From contig NC_056539.1 of NCBI RefSeq assembly GCF_910596095.1, positions 20,079,001 to 20,143,000 of the forward strand: a DNA stretch of 64,000 nt, in the 5' to 3' direction. This document shows positions 25,601 through 39,500 of this stretch, one piece after another. The translations under genes and the position numbers were made by a program. The notes beneath the pieces are model-generated. The model was not told the origin of the DNA. It made no database searches and was given only the letters and a program-made list of their open reading frames with translations. This stretch comes from Thunnus maccoyii (taxonomy: Eukaryota > Chordata > Actinopteri > Scombriformes > Scombridae). Numbering within the stretch: the first letter of the stretch is position 1; each line of letters opens with the position of its first letter.

Positions 25601-28600
25601 ACTATTACAATAAAGACATACAGTATGCCTTCACAACAAATTAGCATATGTAAAGCAAGGCAGGTAATTACATATAATACATTCACTGCTGCTATTGGGA
25701 TACTGAATATGACTGGGTTGGTAAGGCATCAACAAGATGCTGTTCTGTTTTGGAAACTGATATGTGTGTAATACAGTACAAAATACTCATGAATATTAAA
25801 CGTCTCCTAGCATATAGCCATACACATTTTCACATAATATTTTTCATTAAATTAATTTTAAATAAATCTTATCTATTTAATTTATTTGAGCATTATTTTA
25901 TGTATTGATTCACTTTTTTAATTATTTTTTTTTGTTGTGCAGTAAATTGTAAAAAATTAATAAGCATACACAGTACTCACAGATATTACTAGTTATGAAT
26001 AATATTCATATTTCAATATAGTATATTTAATAAAATACTCAAGCACATTTAATAGTGTGTTACAATATGTTATTATATGTGGATTCTAAAGTCACAGTAT
26101 TAGTAAGGATTTGATGAGAGAGTATGATGCTCCTACATTACTGTTTTATTTTAATTTTATTTCTCCTTCACTTGATTAGAAAATCACAATCAGATGACAG
26201 TAAGCAGCATGATGACACACAGAAAAGTTGCACAATAGTGCATAACAAGCTTAATAACTGCAGACAATGACAAAATTATAATATTTTAATATGGCAAAAA
26301 TAAAACTTGTGAAATAAAAAAAAACATAAAATAAATATACAGTTAATTCAAGTCATAAGAAAATAAATTGTCCTATATAGGTGCCTCAGTCAGAAAACAA
26401 ATATTGCCATTAAGTCAGCAGGCTCGTAGGCCAAATCTAGATTCATCTCAAAATATAGTCTGCCATTTAGTTATTTTATGGTCAGTTTAAATCCATCAAT
26501 AGAGACCAGGACTTTGAGTTTTAAATCATTTTGTTGTGGCTCCTATAAGAGGAGGACAAGAGAACTTAAAAGTCTTTCTGCCAGCAGTAATTCAGTCTGG
26601 CCTTAGGGACAGATAACCAAAGCAGCTCTTGAGGCCATAAAAAAACATTTCAACCAAGGATTTTAAAGATATAAGAGCCCCCCAAAATCTGCATACAGAC
26701 CCAGAAGAAACCAGTAAATGTCTACACATAGTAAGGACAAGAAGATAGATGGGTGAATGTTTTATAGTCCGTGATAAACAGACTTGGCAACAGATGTAAA
26801 ATGGACATTATAAGAGTACGCCAAGATTGGAATGCAGATGATAGAATTAACCGTAAAGATAGGAAAGCAAATAAAGGCTTTGTTGGATGAAAACCAGACT
26901 CAAAGTGGTCTGCATTCCAAGTTAATGTACATTTAAGACTTACTATGTCAGACTAATGTTGTGCTAATGATATGTAAATTAGTTTACCTACCACATTCAG
27001 TGCTGTATTTCAGTGGGGGAAAATGTCATATTAATAAATAAAATGTATACATTTTTAAGCATAAATACCTGTTGAATTACAGTAAAAAAGTTAATTAACA
27101 TCACAGTTATAAGGAAGAATCTGTTAATTTATAGTGATTTATAATTAACCTACAGCTTGAATTTGATTTCCGAGACAAAGATAATAGTAAGCTTAGTGAG
27201 TTTTATGACATTTGATGTGCGTTTGCCTCTTAATTTTCCTACAAAATAGAACGGACTTGCTCTGGTTGTGAACTGGTTGTGAACCCAGAAACTTAATGAC
27301 CAGTAATTAGTCACCTGACCACACCGCAGTTCATCTCATCTCAGCCTCAATTTGTGTTTTATCCTGGTTCCACTCCATTTAACTGCCAAAAACAAAAAAA
27401 ATAAAATCGGACAAAATTCACCATTAAATATTTAGAGGTATTGGTCTCAGATGGTGATAGACTTTCCCAGGAGCCTGAGTGTACCAGGGATATTATAGGC
27501 TACATGGACCTATGGCTCTTCTGAGAATACCACATATAGCTCAGGACAGTAGAATTAGAGGTGTTCCTCAAGGCCCCATTCCTGGCCCTTTTCAATTGCA
27601 AAAAAAAATATTCTTGTATGTATTTATTTTTGGAATCAAAACTTCTGATTATTTGGCATGATGCATGGCTTTTATTTTTAGAACAAGCTACAAAAACACA
27701 AGATATATACACAAGATATATAATCCTTGCCAACATGAAGTAGACTTTAGTAGTTAGTAGTTTGGTAGTTACACACATAGGTCTCATTTTATGGGGAGAG
27801 GGAGACATGTCACCCCCAATCTTTTCATGTTAAACATTTGTCCCCCTCAATTATCTCTATCATGACTGTGACCATGACAACATCAACCCAGCTCAAATGT
27901 ATGGGGGAGAAACAGAGAGAGAGACTCTACAGTCCATAGTTGACAGGTCAACTTTATTAACAATTTTGACAAACAGCAAGCAAAGACACAGAGCTGATCA
28001 GTAAGTTAATCAGGGAGAAGAGTTCCAATTTTTTTTTAAATTTTCAACATCAGCCTGTTGTCTGACTTACTGAAAGCTCTCACAAGTTTCATTGAGTCTG
28101 TAACTAACTAACTAAATCAATCTGGCAGTTATACAACTAAACATAATTGTGAATGTGCTAGAAAGCTTTTTTTTTCTTAGTAAATATTAGGCATTTGACA
28201 GTTAAAGCTGCACTATATTTATTTAACAATAACTCCAGTAACTATACATGTAATGTATTTTATTGGTTTAGTGATTCATAAATTAGCTATCTGAATTTTT
28301 AAAAAAAATATGAATGCCAAGACAATTGCATGTTTCACTGCAAGTATATAATGATGAACTATAATAACTTTTTAACTTAATGTAACTTTTTTGTGCAAGA
28401 GGGTTGTACCGCCAGCTACCATTTAGGACATGCAGGCCATGTCCTCAGGGTGGATAAAACATGTTTCAGAAGCATTGTCCTAAAATTTGACAAATTTTTA
28501 GGCCAAGAAAATATAAGAAATACACAGTTGATAAATTCAGCCATTTATAATTTTTCAATTTAGTAGGAAGCTTTCACATCATCATAAAGAGTAACTTTGG

Positions 28601-29430
28601 GACATAATTGTTTTTAAAAAGAAGATAATAAAAGAATGATAAAATGATAAAAGAAGATGCATACATATATCAAATTTGTAATTGAACAATTTAATTATTT
28701 AAACATGAGAACATATCTTCAGAATGATCTGGGGTGTAGGAGTTGCTTCGACTTATGACCTGTCTACGTATGGCTGATGGTATCCATATATTTCCAGACA
28801 TTGACAGTACATTGTTATTTAACCAGATTGCTCCTTCTGTATGTTGATTACATCCGCCGGCAAATGCATAAGATAAATTTCCCTGGATATGTCACAGGTG
28901 TCACTTTGATGTCCTTTTACTCACCAGTGTACAGCTGTACTACACCACAAGTATGCAAGAGTTTTCTGAGACAATTTAAACATTTTCACCATTGTTAATT
29001 AACATAATCAGGCAAGTCAAATCAGAAAAAAGAAACATTTTTTAAGTTAAGGTTGAAGAGGGTAAAAACCCTTTCACATAAGGACAGGGGATTTGGTTTA
29101 GAAAGGACAGGCAACACAGAGACGTGACGCATGAACCACAGATAAGGGACGGGAACAGGGGTTACAAAATAATGTCTATTAGAGCAACAATGTTGTGACA
29201 GTTTGGGAAGTAAACAAGAGGCAACTCAGATCACTAAACCAAATGAGACTTCATGAGAAGAATGACTAAGTTGTCAAAGTCTCTCGTAATCCGTCCTTGT
29301 TTGTTTGTGCCTCAAACCATTGCACTCCATTTCTGAGACAAAAACATAATAAACCATGAAAACTGGAGAAAAAAGATTAAGTTGTGAAGAAAGTGAAATT
29401 GAGAGAGGGAGAAACTGTGGATGGATTATT
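22600..29430. other. AT-rich gene-free stretch
   Basis: Strongly AT-rich with many homopolymer and TA steps. It contains a perfect 18-bp hairpin at 22607-22647, a TTTTATATATA tandem near 23581-23623, and a less AT-rich island at about 24060-25440. Near 22700-22757 a minus-strand string (ATTATTATTATTGGTCTTTACTG, then TCCCAAAGGGA) resembles a common fish repeat tail. No exon chain was recognised. Confidence 0.5.
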
Positions 29431-32400
29431 AAATCCAGGAGGGTTAGGGCATTTGTCCGTGGTGATTTATTTTTTGTGAAAGTTTAGAAAGAGGTTATTG
29501 AGAGGCCACAGCAGGGTGGTGTTATGCTGTGTAATTGTGTGCCATTTGTTTTGGCACTGCTCTGGTGTGACTGAAATGCCACGGCGCCACATGAGAGCAA
29601 CACTTAAGCTGTAGTTTTATTTAATTTGATCAGACATTAATTGGCTTGACAGTGTATTTGCATGTACAGCTAGTCAGACTGATTGCTCTTTGACATGTCA
29701 GCTGCGTCACAGAATGCCCAGCACCCTCACACCTCACTGTAGCAGTGCAAGACAGAGAGGTCGCAGGTGAAAGCTGTGAGTGGGTATAGCTGAGAAAGAA
29801 CAAGTGGAGGAGAGGGGTGAAGAACTGGGGAGTCCCATGGCTAGGTCAGGAGTTCAGGGTTGGGAGTTTGTCATGCTCGCTTGGCACGCAATCTTCCTCA
29901 GGAGTTGCAGGACTAAAGCTCTATCGCCCCCCTACGCAACCCTCCACTCTGTCTCCAACTACCTCCCCCTAATTGGATTTAATGAGCGATTTAACAACAC
30001 AGCACTGCCCGATCAAATCAAACTGCTACTGTCCACCATGCTTAATCCTGGGTCACTGCTTTGTAATGCTAGCATGTCCCGGGACCCTCCTTTCTGCAAG
30101 ACTCCTCCAGCCTCCTTGCTGCCTCCATCCTCACACATTCTCTCCCTCCTCCCTCACCCTCCTGTCCGTTTCTCTCACCATCTGCCTTGTCTAACCCAGA
30201 ACAGGCTGAGAAACCCCCTGTCCAAAAATTGCAACAATATATTTGGAAATGTTCTCGCAGGACTAGTTGAATCTAGAGAAGGATGCCCTTGACTGTTTGT
30301 TGTTGAGTTCAAGGTGTGATCACCAGGGTGTGACACCTACAGGTCAAAAGGAATATGCCCGGCCTTCAACTTCAGCGCGGCATGTTGGAGAGTCTGTGAT
30401 CTTTTCTGTATCTTCATTTTATTTATTATATTCATAAAAAACTAAGAGATTGCTTCATACAACTGATAATGCAATTTCTTTGTTGGTTTATTGTGCTATA
30501 CAAGGCTTTCCGAGGGTGAGCAATTGCTGCCTAAAAGATGCCAACTTGTGGCACCAAACACCAAGGTGGGGGTTGTTTCGTGTAGCTGGTTCAGATAACT
30601 TTCGCACTCCTTATTAAACACAATGCCAGTTTGAAGAGGACAACAGTGCCAGCAGTGTCCTCACCTGACTAAGCTGAACTAGTTAACAAAGTAGATGAAA
30701 TTAACACTTGGATTGGATTTGGATAAACCTGTCCAAATGTATCCATCACAAGATATTCTACCTAAATAATATGTAGAACAAGTAGTTTTAAAATTTTATA
30801 TTTCAGCCAATAGCTATTCCAGTCAATTTATCATGACAAGCACTCATTCAGGTTATAGCTCAAGGGACCATAATGATTTTTTGAGTTTTATCTCCTTAAC
30901 TACAAATTATGAATACTTTATATTATTGTGGACCATTTTGAAAACCGTCTAGAGTTTCAGAAGTTACATTATTGTTTTAGGGTAACAGTACAGACTTTTC
31001 AAATCAATCTGCACTTGAACTGCATTAGCATGCAATGAAAAAAGGAACTGTGAATAAAGAATCACAGTAGACTGTTTTTTTTTACTGTGATGGATTACAC
31101 AAGTCAAGCAAGTAAAACTGGTTTTCATGCAATATGGCAATAAATTAAATCCAATGGATGGCCAGAAGGAAAAACAAATACATAAAAAAAAAAATCTGAA
31201 ACACTACAGCAAGCTCTGCAAAATGGTTATTTGTAGTATAAAAGATGTAATCTTAAGTAAATTGGCAAAAATAATGTTTTTTAAGCACACATGGGTTTTT
31301 ACACACTGGATGTTGTGAAGTCCAAAATTGTAAATACTTTCTAACAACACATACCATCTAACTACTAGATCATCTATATGTTGCCATGGCCTCCATACTT
31401 CTCTCTGTATTTTAATGATTTTCAATTGATGCAAGCCCCTGATACAGCGCAACTAGTCACCAATACATGTGGCCAGCGCTGCAGTTTTTTCTCATTAAAT
31501 TCCTCACAAATGTGACACCAAATCAAAAAGGTCAATATGTGAAATATGCTCAGCGCTGAGCTGTTTAAAATATTTTCTGGATTCCCAGATTCCAAATGTA
31601 GGATTACTTTCTCAGTGGAATGATAAAAGATTTTGGAGTTAAATGAGGGAGCTCGAAAGCATCCATGCATTACAAGGAAGATAGTGGCGGCCTCCACAAA
31701 GCGGTGGTTCAGTTGAGAGAGATTTGTCACTGCAGGTTGGCAAAGCTGCTTCTCAACTTATAATACTAAAAGCAGCTTAATTATTAGGTCAAAGGAGAAA
31801 GAGCCAGGAGCTGGGAGAGGGAGGGGCTTGATGGGGTCGTTACAAGGGTCAACATGTTATTATCTCTCCATTTGTTTGGGGGTGTCATTGTGAGGCATTA
31901 TTCTTTTAATCCATAACAACATCCCCTCCCTGCCACATAGACAGCTGCAATATAATTCTTTACACCTCTAGTTTTACAAATAATACTATAAAATCCATTT
32001 AAGTATAAGTAAATAATATAATAATAATAGTGTATTGTTGTTTATTTTTTGGCATGCATAATCTATAGATGTTAAATATTCTAGTACATACAGATGTAAA
32101 CATTTCTCACAAATTTTTTGATAATTAAAAATATTTCAAAATCAATGCAAGTGTCACATGATTAAATCCAATACAGTTTCAAATTGGAAACTCGTACTCT
32201 GTCAATGTCATTATAGTCTATGCCAAACAAATTGAGGGTGAAAAATAAAACTTCAATTTCATTTGGGTTTAATTGAAAACTCTTAACTGTATTTTTTAAA
32301 ATTGGGCCTTTAATTTTAAGATACAGTCATGTGTATCTTATTCATTAACATAGTGCCTAAATGCATTGGTGTTATTTTATGAGACTGGTAGTCATGTCAC

Positions 32401-35400
32401 CTCCAATCATTTTCCATAAATAATTTACCTTCCTCAATTAACTCAACAATTTGTTTGAGTTTGAACCATTTGTCCTACCCGTCTTCAAATATTTTATATA
32501 CAACAACATGTAGAGATGGAGAAAGACACACCGCAGTCTGCGATTACATTTTTTCACGTCACATTTGTTCACACTTCTGACAAACATAGCCGCACAGAGA
32601 ACCAATGGGTTAATCAGGGAGAAAATGTTGCCTGACTTCATCTGACTCATGGACGCGGCGGCACACACGACGTTCAGCACCACATTTGTATCCATTATGA
32701 ATATCTATTTATTTATTCATTCAGATTTATGAAATGTGTACATTTATGAAATGTACATATTTCATAAATCTCTTCTTTACACCTATATTTGATTTAGGAG
32801 TAAGAAATTATTGTGGTCTCTCAACCGTGTATGTTAAAATAATCAGCACTGAAACATTCCTGCACATGAGTGTAACAGAGCTGCTTGTAAATTACACATC
32901 ATTATGTAAAGACGCATTGGCCAACATTCTATTTTTAGTATTTTTTTTTTTACATTAAGCTGGAATTCAAACGCTGAACATGAAATCCTGCCACGCAACA
33001 TGCTTGATGGTTTCCTGCCAGCTGGGTCCAACAAAATGTCACAGCCAACATATAAAAGCTGGCATTACTGTTGACATAATGGTTTCACTTGACCTTTCAA
33101 GCTGAGACATTGGCAGTGAGGCATTTCTAGGTACAAAACTAGATTTGCAAATGTTTCTTTATTTGAAAAACATATGGAAATCAGTGAGGCTCATCTGTGA
33201 AGAATCGTACAAACCCATCAGACTGAGAGGCGCATTGCGGAGCATTATCCATGGTACAGTGATAATTTCATTCAATATGTTATATCAAGTCCATGCTAAT
33301 TAAAGTTCAAATGTTATCTGACAAGGGATTTCATCGTATTCAATTATTTAATGCTCCATAAACAAATATGCTAGACTAAATGAGGGATGGTCATGATGAC
33401 ATTTTACAAGGAAAAAACTGCATCTGAATTTCCTACCATGTTAAAAGTCAAAGCAAAAGCAGTAACAAGCATAGCTCTGCTGCGCCTTGGGGACAACGCA
33501 TGAATGAAATCTTAATTCATGAGGTAAAGTGAGTACTACTGTGTATGCATTTCCGTATGTTAACATCTTTAAACTATGCTCCAGTTCATACTACGCAGCA
33601 AACATCTACAATGTCTTTTCCGTGTAATGATAATCACCATAATAATTAAAACTGAATCTTTAATGTTCTCTGTTGCACACAATGGCTCTTCACAAGCCCA
33701 TAACCGGGGCACTTAAAGTCATAGCAGTTTATGTTTTACTGCTGGAATCCATATTGCCACTGACACCCTGTTTTCACTGCACTCTGAAGGATGTTTACTG
33801 TTCCTGCTGCGCAATCTTTGGTTGAGGCCTCAAGCTGTCTTAATCTCTCTACCATCACTGCATCTCTCTTTATTCTGATGTGTTCACTCGTCTCTCTCTC
33901 TTTTTTTTTCTGGCTCCCGTTCTCATCCTCCCTCCCCAAGTTTGCCCATTTCCCCTTCGGTTCAGCGGCAGGGCACTGGGTCACGGCACTGGCTTGATTT
34001 TCACACTGTTCCCTCTACTGAACGCCACATCAAGTTAATCAGGGTTAACAATCGCGGCTGTGCCTTGCTGAGCAGGGCTCCCATCGGCTTAGCGTGGCCT
34101 GGCTCTGGTGATACAGATGGGCTAGTAATCTCTGTTCTGGGAGCAGAGGGGACGGATGAGGGTGGATGTACATTGTGGGTGTATGGTGGTGGTCAGAACT
34201 CAATTAAAACTGTGACACAGGACCAAGACAAAAAAATAATGATAATTGCTGAAAGCAGAGCTGCTGTTGAGACAAAGTAATGGAGTTAAAGTTGAATATA
34301 TGATAACTGTCGGCTAGTTAGCTGAACTTGAATAACAAAAAAAGGAACTCCAGACGTAATATATGACGATGCTGATCAACTGATCACTGAAATTAGGTGC
34401 TTTGCCAGAAAAACAGCTTTTTGGCTTCATCCACCAAAGTTTACATCAATAAAAACTCTCATTATGTAACAACAAAGCACATCTCTCTGCAAAAGATACC
34501 CAACAAAAATGTTCATGTGCAGAAATGAGGACTTGAGACTTCACTGAGACGCATCAGACGGAGAGGAGAATAGGAGAAGGGAGAACAGTGCCGTACTGAC
34601 AAGCAGAAATCAGTATTCTTTTCATAGAGTTTGAAAACTGACCAAATTAAAGAGTTTGAAAAGGTGTCAAATGTGACACAAGTGTCCTTAATCCCTTATG
34701 TGCCACTCTGATCTCTGATTGACCAAACAGGTCAGAACTAGCGGGATGTCAGTGGGTCAAAAAGACTCTCAGAATTACAAATCCAGAGTGAGAGTGTGAT
34801 GTTTTAAGATCAAAGAGAGGGGGAAGGTGGTTGTTAGAAGAAAACTTCCAGTGCTGAGGATGACTGAAGCATGACCCATTTAGGCAAAACAGAAATCTCT
34901 GCGTGCAATAGCAGCTGGCTAGCTTGCACAACACAGCCCTGGGTGCCCCGGCTATTGGCTACGCAGACGTAATTATTCATTCAGTCAGAAGAAGCATTAC
35001 ACAACCGTGCCTTACTGAAAGGAAAGAAGAAGAAAAAAATCCTCTGCATGTCACACAGCCTTAGGTGACAGAAATGGAGCTCAATTTTCTGTAGGAGTTC
35101 AATTTTTTTTAGCAACCAAACAAAACTACGCTCTCCAGATGACCTTTTAAACTAAAGAAACTAGGCTGAAGTCGAACTTTGGCGTAAGATTGTCTGGGTC
35201 TTACCCTTTCTTATGGTACACTTTATGTCACGGTGCATCCCTTTTTTCGCGTTATACCACACCACAACTCAAGCACTCTGCTTCTCTCTTTTCTCCGTTA
35301 CCGACTTGCTTTTGAGATGTCGCACCTCCTCGGAGTGACACATGTATTATTAACAAAGGATTCAAGTGCTATCCATGCAGGGACACTCACAGACTTTCAC

Positions 35401-36580
35401 AGGTTTCTGTCGGTGCCACCATTTTGATTTGACTGTAGCTAGAGCAGTTTTTGCAAAAAAACATTAAGAATCTGTGACACCAGTGCACAACTAAATATTT
35501 CATACATTGGTAGCTCAAAAGCTCACAAGTTCAGGCTTGAGAGCACTTCTATCCACTTATTACCCATCTCAACTAGCTTCATGAAAGTCTTATAATGATG
35601 AAGTTGAGGGTATTATTCTTGAGCTGCCAAGTTGTCCGATGAACAGGGAAAGGGTCTTGTAAAGTGCACGTGAAAGGGCAAGAAAAAGGAGATGTGCGGA
35701 AAAAGCGGTTGCCGATGCTGCAGTGTGGCTTTGTCTATACTCCCATGTGTAAAATATGTATGTTATAGGCTAAGCTGCAATGTCCCATAAGTCCCAGTGT
35801 CGCAGTGCATCGTACAAATTCATCTCTACACTATCCCAACCTAGTTTGTGAGGGTCAATCAGTAATCAAGCCTGGGGAATGAGATTGAAAAAAAAAACAA
35901 AAAAACGCTTTACGTCCTACTGAACTCGACCTGCCCTCGTTGCCATATCTAGTCGAGGAAAAACACAGTTCACCAAAAGTTCACATGTCCATTATCATCG
36001 TCGAATTTGGCCGTACATGCCTCGTAACCAAACCCTGTGATTGGCTAGGAACGAGGAGCGGCAAGCTTACCAAACTTATCCCGACAACTACTGTTGATAT
36101 GACACACGACGTGTTCTACACTTCTGACCCTGATACGCAGGGTCACTGTTCGGTCAGACTGCTGCTGCAGGCCAAGTGTGTTTGGGATTTGAGTGTGTGT
36201 GTGTGTTGGGAGTGGGGGTGGGGGGACCAGTTAAGAAAAAAGGAAAGTAAAATCCCAAAATATCTCTGTTACTGGCCCTGTGTCATAACATTTTTGAGCC
36301 TGCACCACCCAACAGCAAAATGGGTTCAACTAGAGTTCACGTACGAAGCCACACCCCCTCGCCACCATGTCATCAGGCAGACGACGTGTCGTCATGAGCA
36401 GAAAACACCTCAACTTCGCCCTCATTCCTGGTTTTCTCAGCAAAGTGACAGCGACCCCAAGCGGGGCCTCATCCACTTTAATGGTCAACACACATGTTAT
36501 GAACTGCAATGTCAGAAATGGGCTGGTTTCTGTGTAACTTGTAAAAATATGCTTTAGTCTAAAATATATCTGCAAAATCA
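29430..36580. other. No gene accepted; two blocks look like candidate regulatory DNA
   Basis: Blocks at 29440-29760 and 33180-33720 are repeat-free and rich in homeodomain-like TAAT motifs (see findings). A nested palindrome lies at 32723-32771. An open frame at 35940-36557 (205 codons) was considered and rejected. Confidence 0.45.
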
Positions 36581-39500
36581 GAAGGCCTCTTGTCTATTTA
36601 TTTAATTAAATTCCTTATTAGCTGACAATATTTTTTTCTATATATGATTCATTATCAATTTACCTGCAACAAAATATTGAATAAAATGTTTTGTTTTATT
36701 TTTATTTTTTTTTTTAGAAGGAAATGCAGTATGCCATGCTATTGAAATAGCATTGCAAAAATGTGACTAATTAACATTTAATTCAGAATAATTCAGATTC
36801 TGTGTTACTGTATCATAATAAAGGGGGGGGGGGAATCTGAAAAACAAAGGATAAATGTCAAAAATATTTTTTAACACTGCCTGTTCACATTTTTTATGCA
36901 TTTAACTTTTCATAGATTTAGTATTTATGTATACTCTTTCATCAGAATTATTTTTTAATTTTCTCTTTTGAACCACAAATGTTTATATTTTTACAGTATT
37001 TTAGAGTTTTGGACCTAAATCACTTGAAACGTGACGAAGTGGGAAGTGAACCCAGGATGGACGTTGTTGATTCAAGTAATGTCCAATAAGCTATTTTTAA
37101 AAAGTTTCTAAAATGAACCTTAACTTTTTAGACAATTTTATATATTTTGATTTTATTTACAGTTCTAAATTTATATATTTTATTTATTTTATAACCACAT
37201 CAAATAACTTCAATGTATCTACACTGGTAAAATTATTTTACTCGATTGTGCATCAAATATTGTGCTACATTTAAGGGCGTGTTTGGGGGAAATTTTGAGA
37301 CTTTGAAACTTTTGAGCAACATATGCTTTAAGTGCGGGTAAATGCTTTGTAAGAACTGACCGTGTTAATCTGACTGTGGTTGTTTCTATTTCTCTTTTTT
37401 TCATACCATGTGAAATTATAATTGAATACTGACTATTATATTATCGGTAATATTTTCCTAATGATAGATTATTACAAATAATGAGTATCTTCTGAAAAAA
37501 TCAAAAGGGAAAATAAACATTTTTGTAAATGAAGACCACAGATATGTATTAGCTCCATTAACCCTGATACAGTGCACTAATGTAATGTTTAATTCCGTGC
37601 TCGCAAAAAATAAATAAATATACTAAAAATATTTTTTAAATGATATGATAAAAATAAGGTAGATGAACTTAAAAAATAAAAATATTAGATGAATGTGTAT
37701 TGTATTAGATAAATCACATAACTGAAATGTTTTTGAAAAGGACTGAAACAAGTCTCTTATGTTTTTATCACTATTTGTAATAATTTATATTATATATATA
37801 ATTTATATTTAATCACTATTTAAAAAAAAATGCTTTTCAAAATTGTGCTTTTTTATTACAGTAAACACCATAAATATTAATGATCCAATTTTTTAAACAT
37901 AATAAAATTGTTTTACATGTATTGATTTATTTTTTTTTTTATGTTCTTTTTAATTAAAAGTGCCATAGGAACATATTTATCCTCCACACATACCACTCTG
38001 TGATACTGTCATTTACATTAGGTTTAATCTGATAATGTATCAAAAACCTTGTGACAACGTTTAAATGTATTGGCCTTTGAGTTGATAACATGTAACCTGC
38101 TAAAAAAAATTACAATTAAAGAAATACATGAAAATTAAACTTGTAATAAGTATTGTAACAGCAACGTTATTGCTCAGCTCTCATAATAACTGTTCACAAA
38201 CACACACTCACTGTTTCCTGAGATAATAATGAAACACAAGTCAATGAAGCATAGTGGAAGATTTATCTTTTCCGTATAGAGACAAGGAATACAAAAAAAG
38301 TTAATGTACATGTTAGGTGCCCACAAAATATCTAATAAATAAATGCATAATAAATAGGAAATAAATAGTCTCAGTTCACAACATAATTTTGATTTGTGAG
38401 TATAAAACCTGAACAGATTCTTCAAGAGATAAAGACATAAGTTAAAGCCTTTGCAAATAACTGTTCTGAGACTGGTTGATGTGCATGTTCTATCATACTG
38501 TGAACCTAAAACACCTACAAGACTTTGAAAGCACTAAAGTTTCCAATAAAGCAGATTTTTTAAATATTTTTGTAACACTGCACTTGACCTTATGGAGTTT
38601 TCTGGATGACTGAGATTACATACTAAACATTAGGCTCAGTAATGGCAATGATATACTTCAGAAGAAAGACTAAGAGTGCCCACCAGTGTTGAAAATATGT
38701 ACTACACCAGCATCAAACAGAATTTTTTTTTTTTTTTAATCGCTCTGCTCTTTTCAAAGCAAAGCAAAGCAAGACACATTTTATTATTTAATCTCCTCTA
38801 CGCCCAGAAGTTTAAAAGTTTAAATAGCCACTTTCATCAAAAAGTTTTTTAAGTTATACTTTCAGGTGATATTGTGAAATTTAATATCTAACCATCTAAC
38901 CTAGGACCATTTTCACATGAAAAACTACAGGTACTGAGCATTTCCCTGAGAATTGCATTGCTTGTATGGTTGGGATAAGCCCTGTGAAACCTTTGAAACA
39001 GCATTTTTATCACCACGGGATGAAAAACTTTCACTTAAAACCCAGATTAATTCAATTCTTAGAGTTAGCAGTTCTTTTAGACACTCAACACACTGATTGA
39101 ATGGTAGCAGCCACCCTGAATTAATTCACAAAATATATAGTTCAGCATTTAAATTAATTTATGCAATTTGCAATGAAAATAAAGTTATTGCAATTGTTTA
39201 GCTGTGTTCAGGGAGAACCTTTGTTATATCAGATGTAAATAAAATGGATGTGAATATAAATGTGAATATGACTGAAATCATATTTCTTCAAGGCCAATTG
39301 TCCTACAGCACAAGGACATAAGTCAGCTAAACCTTTAATAAACCATTTAATAAACAATTTGGCATGTTAATTTAACAATAAGTGTTATATTGCATGTGCT
39401 GAAACACACGCAGAATGTGTGATGCACCTCGCTGGTACTTAGTGCAAAACACAAATGGATGGAAACAATTTTCATCCAACGCTTGGACACATGCAGTGTC

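Noticed and set aside
29780..30292. 170-codon open frame on the plus strand
   Set aside because: The C-terminal half is low-complexity Pro/Leu/Ser from a C/T-rich strand, and an overlapping open frame occurs in another phase. No homology recognised.
31061..31091. Terminal inverted repeats of a Tc1/mariner element (ATCACAGTA...TACTGTGAT)
   Set aside because: The arms are only 9 bp with a 13-nt T-rich loop and no element body, so this is a small chance hairpin.
35940..36557. 205-codon open frame on the plus strand
   Set aside because: No recognisable domain, composition typical of translated non-coding DNA (Cys, His, Trp and Thr scattered), a short TG run inside, and no splice partners or ortholog that I can name. 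Its length is unusual enough to merit a database search, but I do not call it a gene.
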